Counted from the first letter of the stretch, positions 33,646-42,086 are shown. The stretch: 64,000 nucleotides of DNA from JBFAPK01 sp040676675 (GCF_040676675.1 NZ_JBFAPK010000040.1:1-64000), one strand, 5' to 3'. Made by a program: numbers and translations. Notes: generated from the sequence alone by a model not told the origin.

Positions 33646-34403
33646 GCCGGGCGACGGGCGACCCCGCTCAGGGCGCCGGCCCGGCCGGTCGGGACGGCGG
33701 GCTCGCCACGCCCGGCCCCGACGGGCCGGGGCGCCGCGCGCTGGTCGTGCGGGGCGGCTGGGAGGGGCACGCCCCGGTGGAGACCACCGAACTCTTCCGC
33801 CCGGACCTGGTGGACGCCGGCTTCGAGGTGACCGTTGCCGAGGACCTGGACGTCTACCTCGACCAGGACCTGCTCGCCCGTACCGACCTGGTCGTGCAGT
33901 GCTGGACGCAGGGGACGCTCACCGCCGAGCAGAGCGCCGGGCTGGTCGCCGCGGTACACGCCGGGACCGGCTTCGCCGGCTGGCACGGCGGGGTGCTCGC
34001 GACGTTTCCCACCAGCCCGGACTACCTGCGGATGGTCGGCGGGACCTTCCTGTTCCACCCGGAGGAGTTCGTCGAGTACGAGGTGGTCGTCGAACCCGAC
34101 GGCGCGGACCATCAGATCATGAGTGGGATCGGCGACTTCACCATCGCCACCGAGCAGTACTGGATGCTGACCGACGCGCACAACCAGGTGCTGGCCAGCA
34201 CGGTCTTCGCGCCGGCCGACGGCGGGCACGGGGGGCCACCGGTACCGATGCCCGTGGTCTGGACCCGTACCTGGGGCGCCGGCCGGGTCTTCGTCTCGGC
34301 GCTCGGGCACCGGCTCGCGGACCTGCGCCAGCCCGCCGTCCGGACGCTGACCCGAAGGGGACTGGTGTGGGCGAGCCGCGCCACGGACCCGACGACTCGG
34401 TGA
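33642..34403 (+). CDS. ThuA-like domain protein
   Basis: 253 residues. After a disordered Gly/Pro/Arg-rich 30-residue start, the ThuA/glutamine-amidotransferase-like fold begins at RRALVVRGGWEGHAPVETTELFRPDLVDAGFEVTV and continues with VVQCWTQGTLTAEQ, GFAGWHGGVLATFP, and MPVVWTRTWGAGRVFVSALGH. ThuA proteins are linked to trehalose and other sugar catabolism, often in sugar-transport operons; their reaction is poorly defined. ATG overlaps the previous stop (ATGA) and its own stop overlaps the next GTG. Confidence 0.85.
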   Translation: MSRATGDPAQGAGPAGRDGGLATPGPDGPGRRALVVRGGWEGHAPVETTELFRPDLVDAGFEVTVAEDLDVYLDQDLLARTDLVVQCWTQGTLTAEQSAGLVAAVHAGTGFAGWHGGVLATFPTSPDYLRMVGGTFLFHPEEFVEYEVVVEPDGADHQIMSGIGDFTIATEQYWMLTDAHNQVLASTVFAPADGGHGGPPVPMPVVWTRTWGAGRVFVSALGHRLADLRQPAVRTLTRRGLVWASRATDPTTR

Positions 34404-35443
34404 CGGCCGACGTACCGCCGGAGGCCCGGCGGCCGGCGGTACGGCCCCGGGTGGAGCTGGCCATGTCGCCCGAGCTGCCGGCGAAGCTCTTCCCGCCCCC
34501 GGTCGCGCGGCGGCTGCGGGCCGTGGCCGACGTGGACCTCGCCGCGCCGCTGACGGAGTTCACCTCGGCCGACGCGCGGGCGCGCCTGGGTCGGGCCCGG
34601 GTGCTGCTGACCGGCTGGGGCAGCCCCGTCATCGACGAGCGGACGCTGTCGCACGCGCCCCGGCTGGGCGCGGTGGTGCACGCGGCCGGGACGGTGAAGG
34701 GGCACGTCACGCCGGCGATCTTCGCCCGGGGCGTGCGGGTCAGCTCGGCGGCGGCGGCCAACGCGCTGCCGGTCGCCGAGTACACGCTGGCGATGGTGCT
34801 GCTGGCGAACAAGGCGGTACCCGCGCTCGCCCGGGCGTACCGCGAGCGGCGGGACCGGATCGACCTGATCGGCGAGTACCCGGACGTGGGCAACTACGCC
34901 AAGACAGTCGGTGTGGTCGGCGCCTCCCGGGTCGGCCGGCGGGTGCTGGAGCTGCTCGCCCCGTTCGACCTGGAGGTGCTGGTCAGCGACCCGTACCTGG
35001 GCGCCGACGAGGCGGCGGCGCTGGGCGCGCGACCGGTCGGACTGGACGAACTCTTCGCCCGCAGCGACGTGGTGTCGCTGCACGCGCCCGCGGTCGAGGC
35101 GACCCGGGGCATGGTCGACGCGGCGCGGCTGGCGGCGATGCGTACCGGCGCCACGCTGATAAACACGGCCCGGGGTTCGCTGGTCGACCAGGACGCGCTC
35201 CTGGCCGAGCTGCGCGGCGGGCGGATCTCGGCGGTGCTCGACGTGACCGAGCCCGAAATCATGGCGCCCGACTCGGAGCTGTGGCGGCTGCCGAACGTGG
35301 TGCTCACGCCGCACGTCGCGGGCGCGCTCGGTACCGAACTGGTGCGGCTCGGCGCGCACGCCGTGGACGAGACGCTGCGCTTCCTCGCGGGGGAGCCGCT
35401 GCGGCACGAGGTACGACCGGAGCAGCTGGCGAGCATCGCCTGA
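34400..35443 (+). CDS. D-isomer-specific 2-hydroxyacid dehydrogenase
   Basis: 347 residues from GTG 34400 (GTGA overlap). NAD-binding GVVGASRVGRRVLELL, the catalytic Arg in INTARGSLVDQDALL, the Glu in VLDVTEPEIM and the His in LTPHVAGALG are all present. It reduces a 2-keto acid or oxidises a 2-hydroxy acid. Last gene of the ROK-type operon; with the aldehyde dehydrogenase and ThuA protein it suggests conversion of a sugar to an aldonic/hydroxy acid, but the substrate is unknown. Confidence 0.87.
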   Translation: MTADVPPEARRPAVRPRVELAMSPELPAKLFPPPVARRLRAVADVDLAAPLTEFTSADARARLGRARVLLTGWGSPVIDERTLSHAPRLGAVVHAAGTVKGHVTPAIFARGVRVSSAAAANALPVAEYTLAMVLLANKAVPALARAYRERRDRIDLIGEYPDVGNYAKTVGVVGASRVGRRVLELLAPFDLEVLVSDPYLGADEAAALGARPVGLDELFARSDVVSLHAPAVEATRGMVDAARLAAMRTGATLINTARGSLVDQDALLAELRGGRISAVLDVTEPEIMAPDSELWRLPNVVLTPHVAGALGTELVRLGAHAVDETLRFLAGEPLRHEVRPEQLASIA

Positions 35444-35555
35444 CGCGGGTGGCGCGACGGGCGCGGCTGGCGGGCATCGCCCGGACCCGGTGACCCTACC
35501 GGTTGGTTCCTGGCCGGCGATCCCGATCAGGCCGGGTGTACCCGGTGGTCGCCGC

Positions 35556-35665
35556 GCTGCCCGGGGTCACCGGCGCTGGGTGGCCAGGTGGCGGCGGGCC
35601 TCGCGCATGCGCTGCCCGGGGTCATCGGCGGTGGGCGGCCGGGTGGCGGCGGGCCTCGCGCATGC
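35556..35665. repeat. 55-bp tandem duplication at the 3' end of the valine dehydrogenase gene
   Basis: Copies at 35556-35610 and 35611-35665 differ at only a few bases. The second copy holds the coding C-terminus and stop (35622-35624) of the valine dehydrogenase gene; the first copy lies after the stop and repeats the same coding sequence. The duplicated end therefore now serves as 3' untranslated DNA. Confidence 0.85.
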
Positions 35666-36707
35666 GCTGCTCGGCGCGGTACCGGGCCGCGGTCGCGGGC
35701 GTCGAGTTCGCGGCGCGGGCGGTGTGCAGGATGCCGGCGAGGGTGTCGCCGATGCCGCCCACCCGGACGGTGGCCCGCTCGGAGGTCTCGTGGTGCAGTT
35801 CCACGGCGGTGGCGTGGATGATGCCGCCGGCGCTGACCACGATGTCGGGCGCCCAGAGGATGCCGCGCTCGTGCAGCAGGTCGGCGGTGGCGGGAGCGTC
35901 GAGTTGGTTGTTGGCCGGTCCGGCGATCGCGGCGCAGCGCAGCGTCGGCACCGAGCGTGGGGTCAGCACGCCGCCGAGCGCGGCGGGGACCAGGACGTCC
36001 ACCTCGGCTGTCAGGCAGTCCCGGGGATCGGTCCAGGTGGCGCCGTGCCGGTCGGCGAGCGCCCGCTTGCCCTCGTCGACGTCGCTGACCACCAGCGTGG
36101 CACCGGCGTCGGCGAGCAGGCGGAGCACGTGACCGCCGACGCGGCCGAGCCCGAGCACCGCGAAGCTGCGCGGGGAGAGGTCGGCCGAGCCGAACCGTTC
36201 GGCGCAGAGCGCGGTCAGGGCGGCCAGCACACCCACGGCGGTGTGTTCCGAGGAGTCGCCGCTGCCCCCGGCGCGTACCGGCCGGCAGAACGCGTACGGG
36301 GTCCGCTCGGCGATCGTGGCCATGTCGTCGGGGCCGGTACCCACGTCGGGGCCGGTGGCGTAGGCGCCGTCCAGGCTGGCGATCGCGTCACCCACGTCGT
36401 GCAGCACGCTCTGACGCATGACGGCGTCGAGCACCCGGCCCGGTGGCAGTGCGACCACGGTCTTGCCGCCGCCGTTGGGCAGTCCGGCCAGTGCGCACTT
36501 GTCGGACATCGCGCCGGACAGCCGCAGGGCGTCGGTGAGGCCGTCGCGCCAGTCCGGGTAGTGGGCCAGCCGGCAGCCGCCGATGGCCTGACCGAGCGCG
36601 GTGGAGTGCACCGCGACGACGATCGGCAACCCGGACCGGGCGCCCCGCTGCACGACGACCCGTTCGTGGGTCAGCTCGCGGGCGGCGTCGACGGCGGCTG
36701 AGAGCAT
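35622..36707 (-). CDS. Leucine/valine dehydrogenase (branched-chain amino acid dehydrogenase)
   Basis: 361 residues; ATG 36705-36707 follows AGGAG. Oxidative deamination of branched-chain amino acids to 2-keto acids with NAD. Motifs: GGCRLAHYP, ALRLSGAMSDKCALAGLPNGGGKTVV (catalytic Lys), GPDVGTGPDDMA, FAVLGLGRVGGHVLRLL (NAD) and ILWAPDIVVSAGGII. The C-terminus is a basic tail arising from the tandem duplication. Divergent AsnC/Lrp gene sits across a 108-base gap with an inverted repeat, so it probably regulates this enzyme in response to amino acids. In actinomycetes this enzyme supplies acyl-CoA precursors. Confidence 0.92.
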   Translation of the reverse strand: MLSAAVDAARELTHERVVVQRGARSGLPIVVAVHSTALGQAIGGCRLAHYPDWRDGLTDALRLSGAMSDKCALAGLPNGGGKTVVALPPGRVLDAVMRQSVLHDVGDAIASLDGAYATGPDVGTGPDDMATIAERTPYAFCRPVRAGGSGDSSEHTAVGVLAALTALCAERFGSADLSPRSFAVLGLGRVGGHVLRLLADAGATLVVSDVDEGKRALADRHGATWTDPRDCLTAEVDVLVPAALGGVLTPRSVPTLRCAAIAGPANNQLDAPATADLLHERGILWAPDIVVSAGGIIHATAVELHHETSERATVRVGGIGDTLAGILHTARAANSTPATAARYRAEQRMREARRHPAAHRR

Positions 36708-36778
36708 GCTGACTCCTGTCGTTCGACCGGCTGGAACGGCTCGACGGTAGTCAGACGGAGGGCCCAGGCTCGTCGTGG

Positions 36779-36793
36779 CCGAACGATGTTCGG
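36779..36793. promoter_or_regulatory. Inverted repeat in the divergent valine dehydrogenase/AsnC promoter region
   Basis: CCGAAC-GAT-GTTCGG is a perfect 6-base inverted repeat 23 bases upstream of the AsnC start and about 70 bases from the dehydrogenase start. The CATAAT hexamer at 36803-36808 is a good -10 seven bases before GTG 36816, indicating a leaderless AsnC transcript. The site is placed to act as an AsnC operator for both genes. Confidence 0.6.
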
Positions 36794-36815
36794 ACGGTCC
36801 GGCATAATCCCGGCC

Positions 36816-37274
36816 GTGGACGAACTTGATTCGGCGATCGTCGAGCACCTGCAGACACATGCGCGGCAGACGAACCGCGAACTGGCCCAGGCGGTCGGCG
36901 TCGCGCCGTCGACCTGCCTGGAGCGCGTACGGGCGTTGCGGGAGCGCGGTGTGATCACCGGCTACCACGCCGAGATCAGCCTCGCCGCGCTCAACCGTGG
37001 CGTCCAGGCTCTGCTGCACGTGCAGGTCCGACCGCTCAGCCGTACGGTGATCGAGGGCTTCAAGGCGTACGCGATGGGACTGCCCGAGGTGCTGTCGGTG
37101 TTCGTCGTGGCCGGCGGTGACGACTTCCTCGTGCACGTCGCCGTGCCCAGCGTGGACAGCCTGCACGCGTTCCTCATGGACAAGTTCAGCGGACGCCGCG
37201 AGATCGTGGGGTTCCGCAGCTCCGTGATCTACCAACACGCCCGCAAGCGGGTCATCGAACCGCTCGACCCGTAA
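36816..37274 (+). CDS. Lrp/AsnC family transcriptional regulator
   Basis: 152 residues from GTG 36816. N-terminal HTH (LDSAIVEHLQTHARQTNRELAQAVGVAPSTCLERVRALRERGVITGYHAEI) and C-terminal RAM effector domain (HVQVRPLSRTVIEGFKAYAMGLPEVLSVFVVAGGDDFLVHVAVPSVDSLHAFL). The usual size. It is divergent from the valine dehydrogenase gene, a well-known arrangement (as with bkd/vdh regulation) in which a branched-chain amino acid acts as effector. Confidence 0.9.
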   Translation: MDELDSAIVEHLQTHARQTNRELAQAVGVAPSTCLERVRALRERGVITGYHAEISLAALNRGVQALLHVQVRPLSRTVIEGFKAYAMGLPEVLSVFVVAGGDDFLVHVAVPSVDSLHAFLMDKFSGRREIVGFRSSVIYQHARKRVIEPLDP

Positions 37275-37351
37275 CGCGGGGGAACGCGGACCAGGACCCG
37301 GCCCCGAAGGAGCCGGCCCCGCGGGAGGCGGCGGCTCGGCCCGGCGCCGGT

Positions 37352-37375
37352 CGGCTGAGTCGGTCGGCTCAGCCG
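37352..37375 (+). terminator. Hairpin between AsnC and the ABC importer operon
   Basis: CGGCTGAG (37352-37359) and CTCAGCCG (37368-37375) form a perfect 8-bp stem with an 8-base loop, ahead of the TTGACC promoter at 37400. It probably terminates the AsnC transcript and separates the two units. Confidence 0.65.
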
Positions 37376-37399
37376 GTCGGTTCATCTTTTACGGAGTGG

Positions 37400-37435
37400 T
37401 TGACCACACGTTTCCCACGACTTACCTTAAGTCGT
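37400..37435 (+). promoter_or_regulatory. Promoter and ROK-type operator of the ABC importer operon
   Basis: TTGACC (37400-37405), a 17-base spacer and TACCTT (37423-37428) form the promoter. The operator ACGACTTACCTTAAGTCGT (37417-37435) is a perfect inverted repeat with 8-base arms and overlaps the -10, exactly like the site at 32138. The match of both promoter geometry and operator makes co-regulation by one repressor very likely. Confidence 0.82.
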
Positions 37436-37554
37436 AGGAGAAGCCCTGACCCCGGCTTTCGCGGTGAGTGCACCCGGCGTCCCCGCGTCGCACGGTCGAG
37501 AGCCGGGGCCGTGGCCAGGACGGGCTCGTCGACAGAACCGAGTGAGGAACCGAT

Positions 37555-38865
37555 ATGAGGAAGACCTCCGCCAAGGTCGCCAGCCTGCTCCTGGCTGGCC
37601 TCCTGTTCGCCGCCGGGTGCTCCAGTCAGAAGGACCCGTCCAAGACCGCCGAGGAGAAGCCGGCCGGCGGCAAGGTCGAGCTGTCGTTCTGGGACTGGGA
37701 TCCCAACATGGACAAGGTCGTGGCGCTCTGGAACGAGGCCCACCCGGACATCCATGTCACGCTCACCAACCCGGCCGGCGGTGACCAACTGGTCAGCAAG
37801 ATGATCACGGCCCACCAGGCGAAGAACGGACCCGACATCGCCAAGGTCGAGTACCAGTCGCTGCCCGCCCTGGTCTCCAACGGGGTCGTCCGGGACATCA
37901 CCGGGGAAACCAAGTCGGCGGTGGCGGACTTCGACGACACCACGCTGAAGCTGACCAAGTTCGAGGGCAAGGTGTACGGCGTCCCGCAGGACTTCGCGCC
38001 GCTGATGCTCTTCTACCGGGTCGACCTGTTCCAGAAGTACGGTCTCGCCGTGCCGACGACCTGGGAGCAGTACGCCCAGGAGGCGGCGACGCTGCACCAG
38101 AAGGCGCCGAACGTGGCAATGACCAACTTCGACGCGGCCGACCCGGGCTGGTTCACGGGCCTGGTGCAGCAGGCCGGGGCGGACTGGTGGAGCGCGCAGG
38201 GCACCACCTGGAAGGTCGACATCAACGGGGCCGCGTCGAAGAAGGTGGCCGAGTACTGGGAGGGCCTGGTCAAGCGGGGCGAGGTGCTGAAGAACCCGTC
38301 GTTCTCGCCGCAGTGGAACAAGCAGATGAACGACGGCAGCCTTGCCACCTGGATCTCCGGGGCCTGGGCGCCCGCCCAGCTCGGCGGGATCGCCCCGGGC
38401 ACCAAGGGCAAGTGGGCCGTGGCGCCGCTGCCGGCCTGGACCGCCGGTGACAAGACCACCGGAATCTGGGGCGGCTCCGCCACGACCGTCACCTCGGACT
38501 CGAAGCACCCGGCCGAGGCGGCCCAGTTCGCCACCTGGCTCAACACCGACCAGGCGGCGGTCTCCGCGCAGGTCGAGCAGATCAACATCTACCCGGCCGC
38601 CACCTCCGGGCGTTCCCTGCCGATCCTGCAGAAGGCGCCCGCGTTCTTCCCGAACCAGCCCGATTTCAACGCCATCGTCAAGGACGTCGCCCCCTCGGCC
38701 CGCAGCTTCCCGATCTGGGGTCCGAACGTGACGGTCACCTTCCGCAGCTACACCGACTCCTTCAGCCAGGCGCTGCAGTCCGGCGGCAGCTTCGACGCGG
38801 CGCTCGACACGATGCAGCAGGCCACGGTGGCCGACATGAAGAAGCTGGGCTTCACCCTCGGCTAG
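37555..38865 (+). CDS. ABC transporter sugar-binding lipoprotein
   Basis: 436 residues. Lipoprotein signal with lipobox LFAAGCSS (Cys at about 22), then the family 1 solute-binding fold: ELSFWDWDPNMDKVVALWNEAHPDIHVTLTNP, ITAHQAKNGPDIAKVEYQSLPALVSNG, VYGVPQDFAPLMLFYRVDLFQKYGL and PTTWEQYAQEA. The family binds mono- or oligosaccharides. 154 bases after it begins the first permease gene; a strong hairpin in that gap could lower permease expression relative to binding protein. The promoter carries the ROK-type operator. Confidence 0.92.
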   Translation: MRKTSAKVASLLLAGLLFAAGCSSQKDPSKTAEEKPAGGKVELSFWDWDPNMDKVVALWNEAHPDIHVTLTNPAGGDQLVSKMITAHQAKNGPDIAKVEYQSLPALVSNGVVRDITGETKSAVADFDDTTLKLTKFEGKVYGVPQDFAPLMLFYRVDLFQKYGLAVPTTWEQYAQEAATLHQKAPNVAMTNFDAADPGWFTGLVQQAGADWWSAQGTTWKVDINGAASKKVAEYWEGLVKRGEVLKNPSFSPQWNKQMNDGSLATWISGAWAPAQLGGIAPGTKGKWAVAPLPAWTAGDKTTGIWGGSATTVTSDSKHPAEAAQFATWLNTDQAAVSAQVEQINIYPAATSGRSLPILQKAPAFFPNQPDFNAIVKDVAPSARSFPIWGPNVTVTFRSYTDSFSQALQSGGSFDAALDTMQQATVADMKKLGFTLG

Positions 38866-38875
38866 GTCCTCCCCG

Positions 38876-38900
38876 GGGCCCGGACCACCGGTCCGGGCCC
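38876..38900 (+). terminator. Hairpin between binding-protein and permease genes
   Basis: GGGCCCGGACC (38876-38886), loop ACC and GGTCCGGGCCC (38890-38900) form a perfect 11-bp stem right after the binding-protein stop. In ABC importer operons such hairpins give partial termination or stabilise the upstream mRNA, favouring excess binding protein. Confidence 0.8.
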
Positions 38901-39019
38901 GCCCGGCCGCCCCTCGCCGACCCGGGACCCGCCGGTCCGGGGCTCGCGCGAGACGGGACCCGCCCGGCCGGTCCGGCACGAGACCGAGCCCTCCGACCAC
39001 GACGCATGGAAGTGGGAGC

Positions 39020-40069
39020 ATGACGACGACCGATCCGAGCCCCACACCCGCCCCGGCGGGCACCGCCGGTCGGGCGGGCACGAACGGTGACGCCGCCCCG
39101 GACACCGATCCCGCCGGCCGCGCCCCGACCGCCGGCGCCACCCCGCCCGGGTCCGCCCCCGCCCGCTCCGCCCGTCGCGGGCGACCGCGCGGCGGGCAGC
39201 GGCGCAGCGGGCTGCCGTACCTGCTGGTGCTGCCCGCGACGCTGCTGTTCGTGCTCTTCGTGCTGGCGCCGGGGCTCTACGCGGTGCTGCTGAGCTTCCA
39301 GAGTCGCAAGGTCACCGGAGGGCTGCTGGGGGCCGGCTCCAAGGTGGTCTTCGTCGGCCTGGACAACTACCGCAACGCGCTGGCCGACTCCGAACTCTGG
39401 GCGAGCCTGCTGCGCATGCTCGCGGTCGGGGCGATCACGATCCCGGGCACGGTCGGGCTGGCGCTGCTCTTCGCGCTGCTGCTGGACACCGCGCGGGCCC
39501 GGCTCACGAGGATCACCCGGCTGGCCATCTTCCTGCCGTACGCGGTGCCCGGCGTGATCGCCACGCTGCTCTGGGGCTTCATGTACCTGCCGGCCACCAG
39601 CCCGATCGGCGGCGACCACGTCAACTTCTTCGGCTCCGTGAGCGTCTTCTTCTCGGTGGCCAACATCGCCATCTGGGGCGCGGTCGGCTTCAACATGATC
39701 GTCATCTACACCGCGCTGCGCGCGCTGCCGCCCGAGATCTACGAGGCCGCCCGGATGGACGGCAGCTCGGAGCTGCAGATCGCGCTGCGGATCAAGGTGC
39801 CGCTGGTGGTCCCGGCGATCACCATGTGCACCCTGTTCACGGTGCTCGCCTCGCTCCAGCTCTTCAACGAGCCGAACACCCTCAAACCCCTCTCCAACGC
39901 GATCTCCTCCACCTGGGTGCCGCTGATGAAGGTCTACACCGACGCGTTCGTCAACTCGGACATCTACCAGGCCGCCGCCACCTCGACGCTGATCGCGGTG
40001 GCGGCCCTGGTCGTCTCGTTCGTCGCCGCGCGGGTCGTCTCCGCCCGGGTCTCGCTGGAGGAGAAGTGA
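39020..40069 (+). CDS. Sugar ABC transporter permease (MalF-like)
   Basis: 349 residues: a disordered Thr/Pro/Ala/Gly N-terminus of about 60 residues, then six membrane helices (starting LPYLLVLPATLLFVLFVLAPGLYAVLLSF). The EAA loop is EIYEAARMDGSSELQIALRIKVPLVVPAI, the site that contacts the ATPase. It pairs with the next permease gene by a four-base overlap. No ATPase gene is present, so a shared MsiK-type ATPase encoded elsewhere probably energises it, as is usual in actinomycetes. Confidence 0.92.
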   Translation: MTTTDPSPTPAPAGTAGRAGTNGDAAPDTDPAGRAPTAGATPPGSAPARSARRGRPRGGQRRSGLPYLLVLPATLLFVLFVLAPGLYAVLLSFQSRKVTGGLLGAGSKVVFVGLDNYRNALADSELWASLLRMLAVGAITIPGTVGLALLFALLLDTARARLTRITRLAIFLPYAVPGVIATLLWGFMYLPATSPIGGDHVNFFGSVSVFFSVANIAIWGAVGFNMIVIYTALRALPPEIYEAARMDGSSELQIALRIKVPLVVPAITMCTLFTVLASLQLFNEPNTLKPLSNAISSTWVPLMKVYTDAFVNSDIYQAAATSTLIAVAALVVSFVAARVVSARVSLEEK

Positions 40070-40959
40070 GCAGCGTGAGCGGCGCGGTCACGGTACGGGC
40101 TTCCGCCGGCCGCCGGTCGTCCGACCGGGGCCGCATCGCGCTGCTGCCGACGGCGGCGCTGGTGCTCGGCGCGCTCTACTGCGTCGTACCGACGCTCTGG
40201 ATCCTCGTCGCGGCGACGAAGTCCCGCGCGGACCTCTTCTCGACCGCGACCTACCTGCCGAGCCTCGACGGGTCGCTGTTCCGGAACATCCGGGACCTCT
40301 CCGCGTACGGGGACGGGATCTTCTGGCGCTGGATGCTGAACAGCTTCCTCTACGCCCTGGTCGGCGGGGTCCTCGCCTCGGCGGTCTCGGCCGCCACCGG
40401 GTACGCCCTGGCCAAGTACGCGTTCCACGGGCGCAAGCTGCTCTTCAACGTGATCCTCGCCGGGGTGCTGCTGCCGCAGATCGTGCTGGCGATCCCGCAG
40501 TACCTGCTGCTCTCCCACTTCGGGCTGACCGACAGCTTCGTGGCGGTGATCCTGCCCCAGCTGTTCAACCCGTACGGCATCTACCTGTGCCGGATCTACG
40601 CCGCCGCCTCGGTACCGGACTCGATGCTGGAGGCCGGCCGGATCGACGGCGCGGGCGAGTTCCGGCTCTTCTGGTCGGTCGGGCTGCGGCTCATGCTGCC
40701 CGGTCTGATCACCGTGTTCCTGCTCCAGTTCATCGTGATCTGGAACAACTTCCTGCTGCCGTTCGTGATGCTGACCAGCGACGACAAGTTCCCGCTCACG
40801 GTCGGGCTCTACAGCCTGCTGCGGCACGGCGCCGCCGAGGCGTCGCTCTACTCCCTGGTGATCACCGGGACGCTGCTCTCGGTGGTACCGGTGATCGCGC
40901 TCTTCCTCAGCCTCCAGCGGTACTGGCGGATCGACCTGGTCACCGGGGCGATCAAGTAG
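40066..40959 (+). CDS. Sugar ABC transporter permease (MalG-like)
   Basis: 297 residues from GTG 40066 (GTGA overlap). Six membrane helices (for example IALLPTAALVLGALYCVVPTLWILVAA and LLFNVILAGVLLPQIVLAIPQYLLL) and the EAA loop SVPDSMLEAGRIDGAGEFRLFWSVGLRLMLPGL. MalG-type C-terminus near YWRIDLVTGAIK. Last gene of the importer operon. A LysR gene follows 98 bases later, with its own leaderless start. Confidence 0.93.
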   Translation: MSSVSGAVTVRASAGRRSSDRGRIALLPTAALVLGALYCVVPTLWILVAATKSRADLFSTATYLPSLDGSLFRNIRDLSAYGDGIFWRWMLNSFLYALVGGVLASAVSAATGYALAKYAFHGRKLLFNVILAGVLLPQIVLAIPQYLLLSHFGLTDSFVAVILPQLFNPYGIYLCRIYAAASVPDSMLEAGRIDGAGEFRLFWSVGLRLMLPGLITVFLLQFIVIWNNFLLPFVMLTSDDKFPLTVGLYSLLRHGAAEASLYSLVITGTLLSVVPVIALFLSLQRYWRIDLVTGAIK

Positions 40960-41057
40960 CCGCCCGGGGTCGGCGGCGGGCCGGTCGCCCGTCGCCCGAC
41001 CCGGCCGGCCGTTCGAGCCCGTGACCTGCGGTTTCTCCGGCCGGTTAGGGTGGCCGG

Positions 41058-42086
41058 GTGGATCTGGTGCTGCACCTGCGGTACTTCCTCGCGGTCGCCG
41101 AGGAACTGCACTTCGGGCGGGCCGCCGCCCGGCTGCACATGTCGCAGCCGCCGCTGAGCCAGCGCATCCGCCGGCTGGAGCAGGAGTACGGCACCCCGCT
41201 GTTCGACCGCGGCGGCGGCCGGGTACGCCTCACCCCGGCCGGGGAGGTGCTGGTCGACGAGGCTCGCGAGATCGTGGCCCGGGTCGAGGCGTCCCGGTCG
41301 CTGGTGCGCCGCGCCGCCGCCGGCCGGGCCGGGGCGCTGCGGGCGGGGATCCCGCCGGACACCGCGGGCAGCGTGCTGGCGGTGCTCTCCACCGCGTTCG
41401 CCGCCGAGGAGCCGGAGGTACGGCTCGACCTCGTGGCGGCCACCACCAGCGCGCAGCTCGGGTTGCTGGACCGCGGCAGCCTCGACGTCGGGGTGCTGCA
41501 CCACCCGGTGGACTCCGGGGAGCTGACGCTCGGACCGGTCGCCACCGTCGTGCCGGGGGTGGTGCTCTCCCGCCGGTCGCCGCTGGCCCGGCGTACCGAG
41601 GTGGCCCTGGCCGACCTGGCCGGGCACGGGCTCGTGCTCTTTCCCCGCGAGGACGCCCCCGGCCGGTACGACGAGACGCTGCTGGCCTGCCACCGGCACG
41701 GGTTCCGCCCGACCGGGGTCCGGCCCGCCCCCAACGCCGAGTTCCTGCTCGGGCTGGTCGCGGCGGGTCAGGAGGTCGCCTTCGACCAGGGCGCGGTCGC
41801 GCAGCGGGAGCCCCGCGTGGTGTGGCGCCCGCTGGCCGGCGCCCCGCTGGTCTGGCACGTCTCGGCGGCGTGGCCGGCCGCCGGCGCGCACCCGGCCGCG
41901 CCCCGGTTCGCCGAGGTCGTCGCCCGGGTGCTCCGGGACGCCAACCCGCCCGCGCCGAGCCCGTCCGCCGCGCAGCCGCCACCCTGGCACGTGGTGCACC
42001 CGCGACCCTGGAACGTGGTCTACCCCGAGCACACGCCGGCCGGTCGGGAGTCCGAGCACACGCCGGCCGGTCGGGATCCGGGCTAG
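41058..42086 (+). CDS. LysR family transcriptional regulator
   Basis: 342 residues from GTG 41058. N-terminal HTH (LRYFLAVAEELHFGRAAARLHMSQPPLSQRIRRLEQEYGTPLFDR) and a periplasmic-binding-like effector domain. The last 45 residues are an unusual Pro/His tail with internal repeats (WHVVHPRPWNVVYPEHTPAG, then EHTPAGR again) beyond the normal LysR end. The TTAGGGT about seven bases before the start suggests a leaderless mRNA. Its stop overlaps the stop of the convergent serine hydrolase gene by four bases. Target unknown; possibly the adjacent transporter. Confidence 0.85.
   Translation: MDLVLHLRYFLAVAEELHFGRAAARLHMSQPPLSQRIRRLEQEYGTPLFDRGGGRVRLTPAGEVLVDEAREIVARVEASRSLVRRAAAGRAGALRAGIPPDTAGSVLAVLSTAFAAEEPEVRLDLVAATTSAQLGLLDRGSLDVGVLHHPVDSGELTLGPVATVVPGVVLSRRSPLARRTEVALADLAGHGLVLFPREDAPGRYDETLLACHRHGFRPTGVRPAPNAEFLLGLVAAGQEVAFDQGAVAQREPRVVWRPLAGAPLVWHVSAAWPAAGAHPAAPRFAEVVARVLRDANPPAPSPSAAQPPPWHVVHPRPWNVVYPEHTPAGRESEHTPAGRDPG

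Noticed and set aside
37555..40959. Missing ATPase gene as a sign of a broken importer
   Set aside because: Actinomycete sugar importers commonly use a shared MsiK-type ATPase encoded elsewhere, so absence is normal.
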